Positions 1-5,610 of a stretch of 13,111 nt of DNA are shown here, in pieces (within the stretch, counting starts at the first letter, position 1; the number at the start of each line of letters is the position of its first letter). A program made the translations under genes and the position numbers. Below the pieces are notes generated by a model. The model searched no databases. It worked only from the letters and a program-made list of their open reading frames with translations, and was not told the origin of the DNA. This stretch comes from Actinomycetales bacterium (GTDB taxonomy: Bacteria; Actinomycetota; Actinomycetes; Actinomycetales; JAHECE01), in NCBI GenBank assembly GCA_024641895.1, contig JAHECE010000051.1, forward strand, positions 1-13,111, read 5' to 3'.

Positions 1-233
1 TCCGGTCAGCCCTGACGGACCTGCGTCGCGACCTCGCGGCAACCGGGCTGCACGCCGAGCTGGACCTCGCCGCCGAGGACGGCCCGGGCTCGGGAACCCA
101 GGGCGGGGACCCACAGCGGCCCACGGAGAGCCGACCTGGCCCCGCAGTCCGCGCCGCCGCGGCAGCGACCGTCCCGACCACTGCCCTGCCTGCCGGAGAC
201 ACCCGTCTCGGCGGCCTCGACATCCTCGCGTAG
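1..233 (+). CDS. fliK: flagellar hook-length control protein FliK, C-terminal fragment (5' end outside window)
   Basis: The reading frame is open from the window edge (codons begin at base 3) to a TAG at 231-233, giving about 76 residues of a C-terminus. The segment ALTDLRRDLAATGLHAEL resembles the end of the FliK C-terminal core, where a helix carrying Leu-Arg pairs precedes a short strand. After that comes a Gly/Pro/Ala-rich, probably disordered tail ending GGLDILA. FliK is an exported ruler protein; its C-terminal domain meets the FlhB cytoplasmic domain and switches export from hook to filament subunits. The position directly before flgD and flgE is the usual place for fliK. The name rests on this short match plus context; the ruler part lies upstream of the window. 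The stop is 23 bp before the flgD start, so the two genes probably share a transcript. Confidence 0.72.
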   Translation, partial: RSALTDLRRDLAATGLHAELDLAAEDGPGSGTQGGDPQRPTESRPGPAVRAAAAATVPTTALPAGDTRLGGLDILA

Positions 234-256
234 CCCGAGACCAGCCAAGGAGAGCC

Positions 257-736
257 GTGAGCGTACAAAGCATCGCAAGCCCCGTCGCGACCGCCGCGAC
301 GTCGGCCCTGAGCCCCCCCGCCGTGCCGGCGCCGGCCCCCAACGGGGCCCTCAGCTCGAACGACTTCCTGCAGCTCTTGGTGGCGTCGCTGAAGTACCAG
401 GACCCGTCCGAGCCGATGAAGACCCAGGAGCTCATGGCGCAGTCCACCCAGATGACCACCGTCGAGCAGCTCATCGAGGTCGCCCGGCTGTCCCAGGAGT
501 CCTTCGCGCTGCAGCAGCGCAACTCCGCCATCTCCCTGGTCGGCCGGACGGTCGCCTACAGCGCCGGGGACGGCTCGAGGGACGGCGTGGTCACCGCCGT
601 CGACCTCACCGGGCCGACGCCCGTGCTCCACCTCGGCTCCGTCGAGGTCTCGATGACCGACGTCACCCGAGTCACCGACCAGCCAGCCTCCGCCCCACGT
701 CCGACGACGTCCGGCTCCGCGCCGTCCGCCGCCTGA
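257..736 (+). CDS. flgD: flagellar hook assembly scaffold/cap protein FlgD (short form)
   Basis: The protein has 159 aa from a GTG start preceded by AAGGAG at 247-252. FlgD caps the growing hook outside the cell and lets FlgE subunits polymerise. Residues 1-30 are an Ala/Pro-rich leader, probably the export segment. Residues 31-72 carry the FlgD N-terminal signature: NDFLQLLVASLKYQDP, then a PM-x5-LMAQ segment and TTVEQL. Residues 93-139 (LVGRTVAYSAGDG through VEVSMTDVTRV) match the small Tudor-like beta domain. The extra Ig/FnIII-like domain of enterobacterial FlgD (around 230 aa) is missing, so this is a minimal FlgD of the kind also found in other Gram-positives. The Pro/Ser/Ala-rich tail looks unstructured. 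It follows fliK closely and lies 19 bp before flgE. Assignment is firm because the N-terminal signature is nearly canonical. Confidence 0.95.
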   Translation: MSVQSIASPVATAATSALSPPAVPAPAPNGALSSNDFLQLLVASLKYQDPSEPMKTQELMAQSTQMTTVEQLIEVARLSQESFALQQRNSAISLVGRTVAYSAGDGSRDGVVTAVDLTGPTPVLHLGSVEVSMTDVTRVTDQPASAPRPTTSGSAPSAA

Positions 737-755
737 GGAAGAAAAGGATCCCGTC

Positions 756-1961
756 ATGCTTCGATCGCTCTTCTCCGGCATCTCCAGCCTGCGAGCCCAC
801 CAGACCATGCTCGACGTCACGGGCAACAACATCGCCAACGTCAACACGACCGGCTACAAGGCCTCCCGGACGCAGTTCCAGGACACGCTGTCCCAGCTCG
901 TCTCGGCGGCGGGCGCGCCCCAGGCCCCCAACGGCGGGACCAACCCCGCACAGGTCGGCCTCGGCGTGCAGGTGGCCGGCATCTCCACGGACTACTCCCC
1001 CGGCGCCGCCCAGCAGACGGGTCGCAGCCTCGACATGATGATCTCCGGGGACGGCTTCTTCATCGTCGAGCAGGGCGGCGAGCAGCTCTTCACGCGGGCC
1101 GGCTCCTTCAGCCTCGACGCCTCCGGCACCCTCGTCACCACGGGCGGGTCCCTCGTCCAGGGGTGGGCGGCCGACGTGAGCGGCGTGATCGACGCCAACG
1201 GTCCGCTCAGCTCGCTGCAGCTCCCGGTGGCGCTCGTGATGGGGTCGCAACCGACCGGGACCGCCACCTTCAGCGGGAACCTGCCCGCGGACGCCGATCC
1301 GGCGACCACGAGCCTCACCCGGTCGATGGAGCTCTTCGACTCCCTCGGGACCGCGCACCGGCTCGACGTGGTGTTCACCGTGGACGACCCGGCAGTGCCC
1401 TCGTGGCAGGCCTCCGGCACGGTCGACGGCGGGGCCGCCACGACGGGAACGATCGCCTTCGACCCTGCCACCGGCCTGACCACCGGGTCGCCGTCGATGA
1501 CGGTGACTGTCGCCGGCCAGCCCGTCACCCTGGACTTCTCGGACCTCACCGGGTTCGCGGGGCTCACGACGGTCGAGGCCGCGAGCCAGGACGGCCAGGC
1601 GGCCGGTCGCCTCCAGTCGTTCAGCATGGGGCCGGACGGCACCCTCACCGGGTCCTTCTCCAACGGGCTCAAGCAGGCGGTCGGCCGGGTGGCCCTGGCC
1701 GTGTTCGCCAACGCGCCCGGGCTCGAGAAGGCCGGCGAGTCCATGCTGCGCACCACGGTGAACTCGGGCGAGGCCCAGATCGGCGCCGCCGGCACGGGTG
1801 GCCGCGGCGGCCTCCAGGGCGGCGCCCTGGAGATGTCGAACGTGGACCTCTCGCAGGAGTTCACCAACCTGATCATCGCCCAGCGCGGGTTCCAGGCCGG
1901 TTCCCGAGTGATCACCACCTCGGACGAGCTCCTCCAGGAGCTCGTCAACCTCAAGCGCTGA
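756..1961 (+). CDS. flgE: flagellar hook protein FlgE
   Basis: The protein has 401 aa from an ATG with AAGGA at 744-748. FlgE is the structural subunit of the hook, the flexible joint between rod and filament, and is exported through the flagellar type III apparatus. Residues 4-38 carry the rod/hook N-terminal signature (SGISSLRAHQTMLDVTGNNI, then ANVNTTGYK). A flagellar hook middle beta region follows, including a run with GDGFFIVEQGG near residues 93-103 and LFDSLGTAH near 190-200. Residues about 356-401 (ALEMSNVDLSQEFTNLI, IAQRGFQAGSRVITTSDELL) are the C-terminal coiled-coil half that packs against the N-terminus. Its length matches E. coli FlgE. The N-terminal SSLRAHQ and C-terminal AQRGFQ motifs are shared with FlgF/FlgG, but the size, the place after flgD and the hook middle region favour FlgE. 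Confidence 0.95.
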   Translation: MLRSLFSGISSLRAHQTMLDVTGNNIANVNTTGYKASRTQFQDTLSQLVSAAGAPQAPNGGTNPAQVGLGVQVAGISTDYSPGAAQQTGRSLDMMISGDGFFIVEQGGEQLFTRAGSFSLDASGTLVTTGGSLVQGWAADVSGVIDANGPLSSLQLPVALVMGSQPTGTATFSGNLPADADPATTSLTRSMELFDSLGTAHRLDVVFTVDDPAVPSWQASGTVDGGAATTGTIAFDPATGLTTGSPSMTVTVAGQPVTLDFSDLTGFAGLTTVEAASQDGQAAGRLQSFSMGPDGTLTGSFSNGLKQAVGRVALAVFANAPGLEKAGESMLRTTVNSGEAQIGAAGTGGRGGLQGGALEMSNVDLSQEFTNLIIAQRGFQAGSRVITTSDELLQELVNLKR

Positions 1962-1971
1962 CGTGTGCTCG

Positions 1972-2015
1972 GGTGCCCCCGTGGCGCCGCCTCGACGGCG
2001 ACCCCCGGGGGCACC
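1972..2015 (+). terminator. GC-rich hairpin just after flgE (possible terminator or mRNA-stabilising stem-loop)
   Basis: A perfect 10-bp inverted repeat pairs 1972-1981 (GGTGCCCCCG) with 2006-2015 (CGGGGGCACC). Within its 24-nt loop a second 5-bp stem (CGCCG 1985-1989 with CGGCG 1996-2000) can form, giving a stacked structure that starts 11 nt after the flgE stop. No T-run follows, so it is not a classical intrinsic terminator. High-GC actinobacteria often end or trim transcripts at such U-less stems, so a terminator, an attenuator or a 3'-end stabiliser are all possible. Confidence 0.45.
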
Positions 2016-2055
2016 AGCAGGCGGGCGCCTGCCGGCGGGGGCCCGACCGATTGCC

Positions 2056-2082
2056 TCACCGAAGAGGCCGACCTGCCGATCA
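2056..2082 (+). promoter_or_regulatory. possible flagellar-sigma (sigma28/FliA/WhiG-type) promoter upstream of flbD-motAB
   Basis: TCAC at 2056-2059, 15 nt, then GCCGATCA at 2075-2082. The sigma28 consensus is TAAA-N15-GCCGATAA, so the spacing is exact and seven of eight -10 positions match, while the -35 box is poor. A start site a few bases downstream would give a leader of about 45 nt before flbD. A similar element with identical spacing stands before fliM. This is a pattern match only. Confidence 0.35.
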
Positions 2083-2133
2083 AGAAGAGAGCAGGGCCCA
2101 TGGATGGGCCTGAAGGAACAGGACGGAACCGCC

Positions 2134-2436
2134 ATGATCACCTTGAAGCGACTCAACGGCCAACCCTTCGCGATCAACCCGGACCTCATCGAGCGCCTCG
2201 AGGCCACCCCGGACACGATCGTGGTGCTGGTCGACGGAACCCGCTACATCGTGGACGCCTCCATGTCCGAGGTCATCGCGCAGGTCCGCCAGTACCGGGC
2301 GGCCGTGGTCGCCCTGTCCCTTCACCTCGCCGCCGGACAGATTGCGCAGCGGGACCCCGAGCACGGCATCACGTCGGGTCACCACGACCTCGAGCACGTG
2401 GTCGTGCCGCTCCCGCTGCGTCCCGTGGGGGACTAG
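2134..2436 (+). CDS. flbD: FlbD/SwrD family flagellar protein
   Basis: The protein has 100 aa. The start is placed at ATG 2134 because the product then opens MITLKRLNGQPFAIN, the conserved family N-terminus, and because GGACGGA (2121-2127) sits 6 nt upstream. An in-frame ATG at 2104 would add ten residues and is a weaker alternative. Residues 1-55 contain the whole family domain: RLNG, then LIERLEATPDT, then a beta turn VDGTRYIV and a helix with EVIAQVRQYR. In Bacillus subtilis the family member SwrD raises flagellar motor power, apparently through the stator, so its position directly before motA is telling. Residues 56-100 form an unusual extension rich in His and acidic residues (HGITSGHHDLEH). 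The TAG stop abuts the motA ATG (TAGATG), suggesting translational coupling. It should not be confused with the unrelated Caulobacter response regulator also called FlbD. Confidence 0.88.
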   Translation: MITLKRLNGQPFAINPDLIERLEATPDTIVVLVDGTRYIVDASMSEVIAQVRQYRAAVVALSLHLAAGQIAQRDPEHGITSGHHDLEHVVVPLPLRPVGD

Positions 2437-3210
2437 ATGGACCTCGCGACCATCCTGGGGCTCGTCCTCGCCCTGGGTGCGATCTACGGTGCGATGGCGA
2501 TGGAGGGCACCCACGTCACCGCGATCCTCCTGCCCGGCCCCATCCTGCTCGTCATCGTCGGCACTCTCGGCGCCGGCATCGCGGGCGGGACACTGAAGGA
2601 CGCCCTCACCGCGCTGAAGGCGCTGCCCAAGGCCGTCATGGCGAAGGCACCTGACCGCGGCGCCGCGATCCCGCTCCTCGTCGAGCTCGCCGGGCGGGCC
2701 CGCAAGGACGGGCTGCTGGCCCTGGAGGAAGCGGCCCGGGGCATCCAGGACCCCTTCATGCGCGACGGACTCATGTCGGCGATCGACGGCTCCGACCCGG
2801 AAGACCTCCGGATGATGCTCGAAGACCGGATCGCGACGAAGAAGGCCAAGGACAAGGCCATGGCCAAGTTCTTCGCCGACCTGGGCGGCTACGCGCCCAC
2901 GATCGGCATCATCGGCACCGTCATCTCGCTCGTGCACGTGCTCCAGAACCTCGACAAGCCCGACGAGCTCGGCCCGCTCATCGCCGCCGCGTTCGTCGCG
3001 ACGCTCTGGGGCATCCTGTCCGCGAACATCGTCTGGCTGCCCATCGGCTCCAAGATGAAGCGCCTCTCCGAGCTCGAGTGCTCCCTGATGGAGGTCACTG
3101 TCGAGGGCATCTGCGCACTCCAGGCCGGCGCCAACCCGCGCAGCATCGGCGAGCGCCTGCGCAGCCTCATCCCGCCCGAGGAGCACGTGGCCGAGGAGCA
3201 GGCGGCATGA
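2437..3210 (+). CDS. motA: flagellar motor stator protein MotA
   Basis: The protein has 257 aa and starts immediately after the flbD stop. MotA forms the pentameric ring around the MotB dimer in the inner membrane and pushes on the rotor as ions flow. TM segments lie near residues 3-20, 29-50, 149-170 and 182-203. In the cytoplasmic loop R89 and E97 keep the eight-residue spacing of E. coli MotA R90/E98, the pair that contacts FliG. GYAPTIGIIGTV (151-162) carries P154, the counterpart of P173, and ATLWGILSANIVWLPIGSKM (188-207) carries P202, the counterpart of P222. IQDPFMRDGLMSAIDGSDP is a conserved MotA loop motif. The length is typical of the short MotA group in Gram-positives. Its TGA overlaps the motB ATG (ATGA), as expected for subunits made in fixed ratio. 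Confidence 0.96.
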   Translation: MDLATILGLVLALGAIYGAMAMEGTHVTAILLPGPILLVIVGTLGAGIAGGTLKDALTALKALPKAVMAKAPDRGAAIPLLVELAGRARKDGLLALEEAARGIQDPFMRDGLMSAIDGSDPEDLRMMLEDRIATKKAKDKAMAKFFADLGGYAPTIGIIGTVISLVHVLQNLDKPDELGPLIAAAFVATLWGILSANIVWLPIGSKMKRLSELECSLMEVTVEGICALQAGANPRSIGERLRSLIPPEEHVAEEQAA

Positions 3211-4070
3211 GTGCGAGTCGAGGCAAGCGCGCGAAGAAGCACGAAGAGGAGGAGCACGTCAACCACGAGCGGTGGATGGCCTCCTACATGGACATGATCA
3301 CCGTGATGATGTGCCTCTTCGTGGTGCTCTACGCGATCGGCCAGACGGACGAGACCAAGTTCATCCAGCTCAAGCAATCCCTGGCGGCCAGCTTCGGCGC
3401 CCACTCCACGGCCGCCGTCCTGGTGGTCGACGGCGGGACCGGAGTCCTTTCCTCGGACGGCGTCGTGCCGGCGAAGGACGCGATCACGAACCAGTCCGGC
3501 GGACCGGTCCAGGGCACCGACAAGGCAGCGAACATCGAGCTCGCGGAGCAAGAGGTCTCGGACTTCGGCGAGCTGCACGACCGGCTCTCGAACGCGCTCA
3601 AGGAGCAAGGGCTCGAGCAGGACGTCACGTTCACGCTCACCGCGCGGGGCCTGGTGGTCGGCATGGTCAGCAGCGACGTGTTCTTCTCGTCCGAGAGCGC
3701 CGAGCTCTCGCCCCGAGCGCTCGGGGTGGTCGACGCCGTCTCCCGTGTGCTGGTCTCAGACCGCCGCGACATCGCCGTCGAAGGTCACGCCGACGCGCTG
3801 CCGAGCGTCCGGTACGCGACGAACTGGGAGCTGTCGGCGGACCGCGCGACCAAGGTCCTGCGCCGCATGGTCGAGGGCGGCAGGATCCCGCCCGACCGGG
3901 TCCGTGCCGTCGGGCTCGGCGATGCCTACCCCTCGGCAACCGGGGGCGCCGAGGCCCGCGCCCAGAACCGCCGCGTCGACCTGGTGATCCTCTCCGACGC
4001 CCCTGAGGCCGTCCGCGCCCTGATCCCACAGGTTGCCGGCCTCAGCGCCGCCACCAACGAAGGAGCCTGA
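3207..4070 (+). CDS. motB: flagellar motor stator protein MotB (OmpA-like peptidoglycan-binding)
   Basis: The protein has 287 aa from the ATG in the ATGA overlap with motA; GAGGAG at 3193-3198 precedes it. A longer frame from 3078 would run inside motA and is not used. A charged cytoplasmic N-terminus (KRAKKHEEEE) leads to one membrane helix (residues 27-45) whose first turn, ASYMDMITVMM, carries D29, the ion-carrying aspartate equivalent to E. coli MotB D32. Residues 46-140 are the plug/linker region, Gly- and acid-rich. Residues 143-262 are the OmpA-like domain that anchors the stator to peptidoglycan, with VEGHADALP, NWELSADRA and QNRRVDLVI. Whether protons or sodium are used cannot be settled by eye. 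The stop lies 1 nt before the fliL start. Confidence 0.95.
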   Translation: MSASRGKRAKKHEEEEHVNHERWMASYMDMITVMMCLFVVLYAIGQTDETKFIQLKQSLAASFGAHSTAAVLVVDGGTGVLSSDGVVPAKDAITNQSGGPVQGTDKAANIELAEQEVSDFGELHDRLSNALKEQGLEQDVTFTLTARGLVVGMVSSDVFFSSESAELSPRALGVVDAVSRVLVSDRRDIAVEGHADALPSVRYATNWELSADRATKVLRRMVEGGRIPPDRVRAVGLGDAYPSATGGAEARAQNRRVDLVILSDAPEAVRALIPQVAGLSAATNEGA

Positions 4071-4071
4071 G

Positions 4072-4560
4072 ATGGCCACGCACACCGCAGAGAAGGCCCC
4101 GCAGGCGGCCACCCCGGCCAAAGGCGGCGGCAAGAAGAAGATCGTCGTCATCGCCCTCGTCGCCGTGCTGGCCCTCGGCGGCGGCGCCTACTTCTTCCTG
4201 CTCAAGCCCTCGGGAGGCGGCGAGGCGGCGGCCGCGGCCGCAGCGGGCCACGAAGTCGTCGACGACCGTGAACCGGGCGAGGTGGTCAAGGTGGACCCCG
4301 TCAGCGTGAACCTGGCGGACGAGCACTACCTGCGCCTCGGCTTCAGCATGCAGCTCTCCACCGACGCCGGCGGTCACGGGGCCTTCGTCGTGGCGCAGGC
4401 GATCGACGTGGCACTCGAGCACTTCTCCGGCCGCACCGTGGCCGAGATCAACGACGCCGGGCACCGCCAGGAGCTCAAGGAGGAGTTCCTGCACCTGCTG
4501 GACGAGGCGTACCACGGCGTCGTGATGGAGGTGTACTACACCGATTACGTGACCCAGTAG
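4072..4560 (+). CDS. fliL: flagellar basal body-associated protein FliL
   Basis: The protein has 162 aa from ATG 4072, with AAGGAG at 4060-4065 lying inside the motB end. An upstream in-frame ATG at 4033 overlaps motB and lacks a site. FliL is a single-pass membrane protein forming a ring around the stator and stabilising its active state under load. Residues 1-22 are cytoplasmic and end in GGGKKK, residues 23-44 are the TM helix, residues 45-60 are a Gly/Ala linker with seven alanines in a row, and residues 68-162 form the periplasmic stomatin-like domain. The C-terminus VMEVYYTDYVTQ is the classic FliL ending. Placement right after motAB fits this role. It is the last gene before a 133-bp gap, so a transcript may end here. 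Confidence 0.93.
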   Translation: MATHTAEKAPQAATPAKGGGKKKIVVIALVAVLALGGGAYFFLLKPSGGGEAAAAAAAGHEVVDDREPGEVVKVDPVSVNLADEHYLRLGFSMQLSTDAGGHGAFVVAQAIDVALEHFSGRTVAEINDAGHRQELKEEFLHLLDEAYHGVVMEVYYTDYVTQ

Positions 4561-4564
4561 GCGC

Positions 4565-4583
4565 GCGGCGGCGGAGCCGCCGC
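4565..4583 (+). terminator. 8-bp perfect hairpin directly after fliL, loop GGA
   Basis: GCGGCGGC (4565-4572) and GCCGCCGC (4576-4583) are perfect inverted repeats separated by only GGA (4573-4575), starting 5 nt after the fliL stop. There is no T-run after it. It may be a U-less terminator or a 3'-stabilising stem for the flbD-motAB-fliL transcript. The GGA in the loop also matches the core of a CsrA site, and csrA is encoded at the end of the window. That reading is speculative. Confidence 0.5.
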
Positions 4584-4594
4584 ACCGCCTAGAT

Positions 4595-4604
4595 GATCCG
4601 GATC
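4595..4604. promoter_or_regulatory. 10-bp perfect palindrome GATCCGGATC in the fliL-fliM gap
   Basis: GATCCGGATC is its own reverse complement and lies between the post-fliL hairpin and the putative fliM promoter. A dimeric regulator could bind here, but no second copy is visible and a 10-bp palindrome in GC-rich DNA can arise by chance. No function is claimed. Confidence 0.25.
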
Positions 4605-4658
4605 GCCCGCGACCCGGCCCTCGCGTACCGCGCTCGCCCTCTCGTGCGCGCGTTCTTC

Positions 4659-4685
4659 TCATCCGGACGTCGACCGGACCGATAG
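4659..4685 (+). promoter_or_regulatory. possible sigma28-like promoter directly upstream of fliM
   Basis: TCAT at 4659-4662, 15 nt, then ACCGATAG at 4678-4685. The CCGAT core and the 20-nt distance from TCA to CCGAT are identical to the element upstream of flbD. A start about 6-8 nt after the -10 would fall almost on the fliM GTG at 4693, implying a leaderless or nearly leaderless mRNA. An inverted repeat TCCGG (4662-4666) / CCGGA (4674-4678) fills the spacer. This is a pattern match only. Confidence 0.3.
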
Positions 4686-4692
4686 GACGTTC

Positions 4693-5610
4693 GTGACGGT
4701 CCGCAATAGTTCTTCCGACGGCGCTGCGCGCCCGCCTGTCGCCTTCGACTTCAGGCGACCCCTGACGCTCGCCCGCGAGCACGCTCGGGTGCTCGAGCTC
4801 GCTCTCGAGACCTTCAGCCGGCACTGGACCAACCAGCTCGCCATGCGCTTGCGGGCCGACGTGACGGCCGGCCCCGCGAACGCCCGCCTGACCACGTACG
4901 ACGACTACGTGGCCGGCCTGCCCGCCCTGACCACCATGGTCCTGTTCACCGTCGAGCCGGCCCAGCGCACCGCAATCCTGCAGTTCCCGGTGTCCGCGTC
5001 GCTCCTGTGGCTGGACCACCTCCTCGGAGGACCGGGGATCCCGGGCGCCGTGCCCGACCGCGAGCTCACCGAGATCGAGCGCACGCTGCTGCTCGACCTC
5101 CTGGGGCGCACGCTCTCGGACCTGGAGTACTCGTTCGCCAGCATCGTCGCCCTGCACCCCCACATGAAGGCGGTGCTCTTCAGCCCGCAGGTGGTCCAGG
5201 CGGCCGAGCCGACCTCTCCGGTCATCACCGCAGAGCTGCCGCTCCAGGTGCAGGACACCACCGTCACGGCGACCCTGATGCTTCCCGCCGAAGGGATCCT
5301 CGCCGCGCTGCGGGAGGCGCAGGAGAACCAGGCCCGCGGAGCCGGCGGCGTCGCCGACACCACCGCGCGGGCGCGTCTCGACCGATCCGTGCAGGAGGCG
5401 CCGGTGGAGACGCACCTGCGCCTGCGCCCCGTGCGGGTCCGGTCCCGGGACGTCATGCAGCTCTCGATCGGCCAGCTCGTCCCGCTTCGCCATCCGGCGT
5501 CCCAGCCGCTCGAAGTCGTCGTCGGCACCCGCGTCATCACCCACGCCGTCATCGGAACGCACGGCTCCCAGCTCGCGGGCCTCGTGGTCAATGCCAAGGA
5601 GTACTCATGA
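4693..5610 (+). CDS. fliM: flagellar motor switch protein FliM
   Basis: The protein has 305 aa from GTG 4693; AGGA at 4684-4687 is a short, close ribosome site. The upstream frame stays open back to a TGA at 4594-4596 but holds no other ATG or GTG. FliM is the middle protein of the cytoplasmic C-ring, linking FliG to FliN and normally receiving CheY-P. Residues 17-50 resemble the start of the FliM middle domain (VAFDFRRP, then LAREHARVLELALETFSRHW). LDHLLGGPGIPG (107-118) contains the GGxG loop that contacts FliG, and a helix TEIERTLLLDLL follows. Residues 235-303 form the C-terminal SpoA domain. The N-terminal LSQxEIDALL-type peptide that binds CheY is absent; the first 16 residues are Ser/Ala/Pro-rich. 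The stop overlaps fliN as ATGA. Confidence 0.93.
   Translation: MTVRNSSSDGAARPPVAFDFRRPLTLAREHARVLELALETFSRHWTNQLAMRLRADVTAGPANARLTTYDDYVAGLPALTTMVLFTVEPAQRTAILQFPVSASLLWLDHLLGGPGIPGAVPDRELTEIERTLLLDLLGRTLSDLEYSFASIVALHPHMKAVLFSPQVVQAAEPTSPVITAELPLQVQDTTVTATLMLPAEGILAALREAQENQARGAGGVADTTARARLDRSVQEAPVETHLRLRPVRVRSRDVMQLSIGQLVPLRHPASQPLEVVVGTRVITHAVIGTHGSQLAGLVVNAKEYS

Larger units (their letters stand above)
1962..2133 (+). other. 172-bp intergenic region flgE-flbD
   Basis: This is the largest gap in the window. It holds the 1972-2015 stem-loop, a further GC-rich inverted repeat (GCAGGCG 2017-2023 and CGCCTGC 2026-2032), a sigma28-like element at 2056-2082, and three GGA motifs close to the flbD start. 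Open frames run through it, one of them in frame with flbD, but none has a convincing ribosome-binding site or a recognisable product. I read it as regulatory rather than coding. Confidence 0.6.

Noticed and set aside
2046..2053. ACCGATTG at 2046-2053 as another sigma28-type -10
   Set aside because: There is no TCA/TAA-like box at the right distance upstream; the nearby 2075-2082 element fits better.
1963..2133. Longer flbD start (from about 1963) or a separate small gene in the flgE-flbD gap
   Set aside because: The added residues are Pro/Arg/Gly-rich and cross the hairpin and promoter-like region; the family N-terminus MITLKRLNG fixes the start at 2134. The ATG at 2104 remains a minor alternative.
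672..2216. Minus-strand frame of 514 aa opposite flgE and the flgE-flbD gap
   Set aside because: No recognisable domain or ribosome-binding site; it overlaps canonical FlgE completely.
3078..3206. Upstream start for motB inside motA
   Set aside because: The added 43 residues are Arg/Pro-rich, out of frame with motA and unlike any MotB; ATG 3207 gives the normal N-terminus and a coupled ATGA junction.
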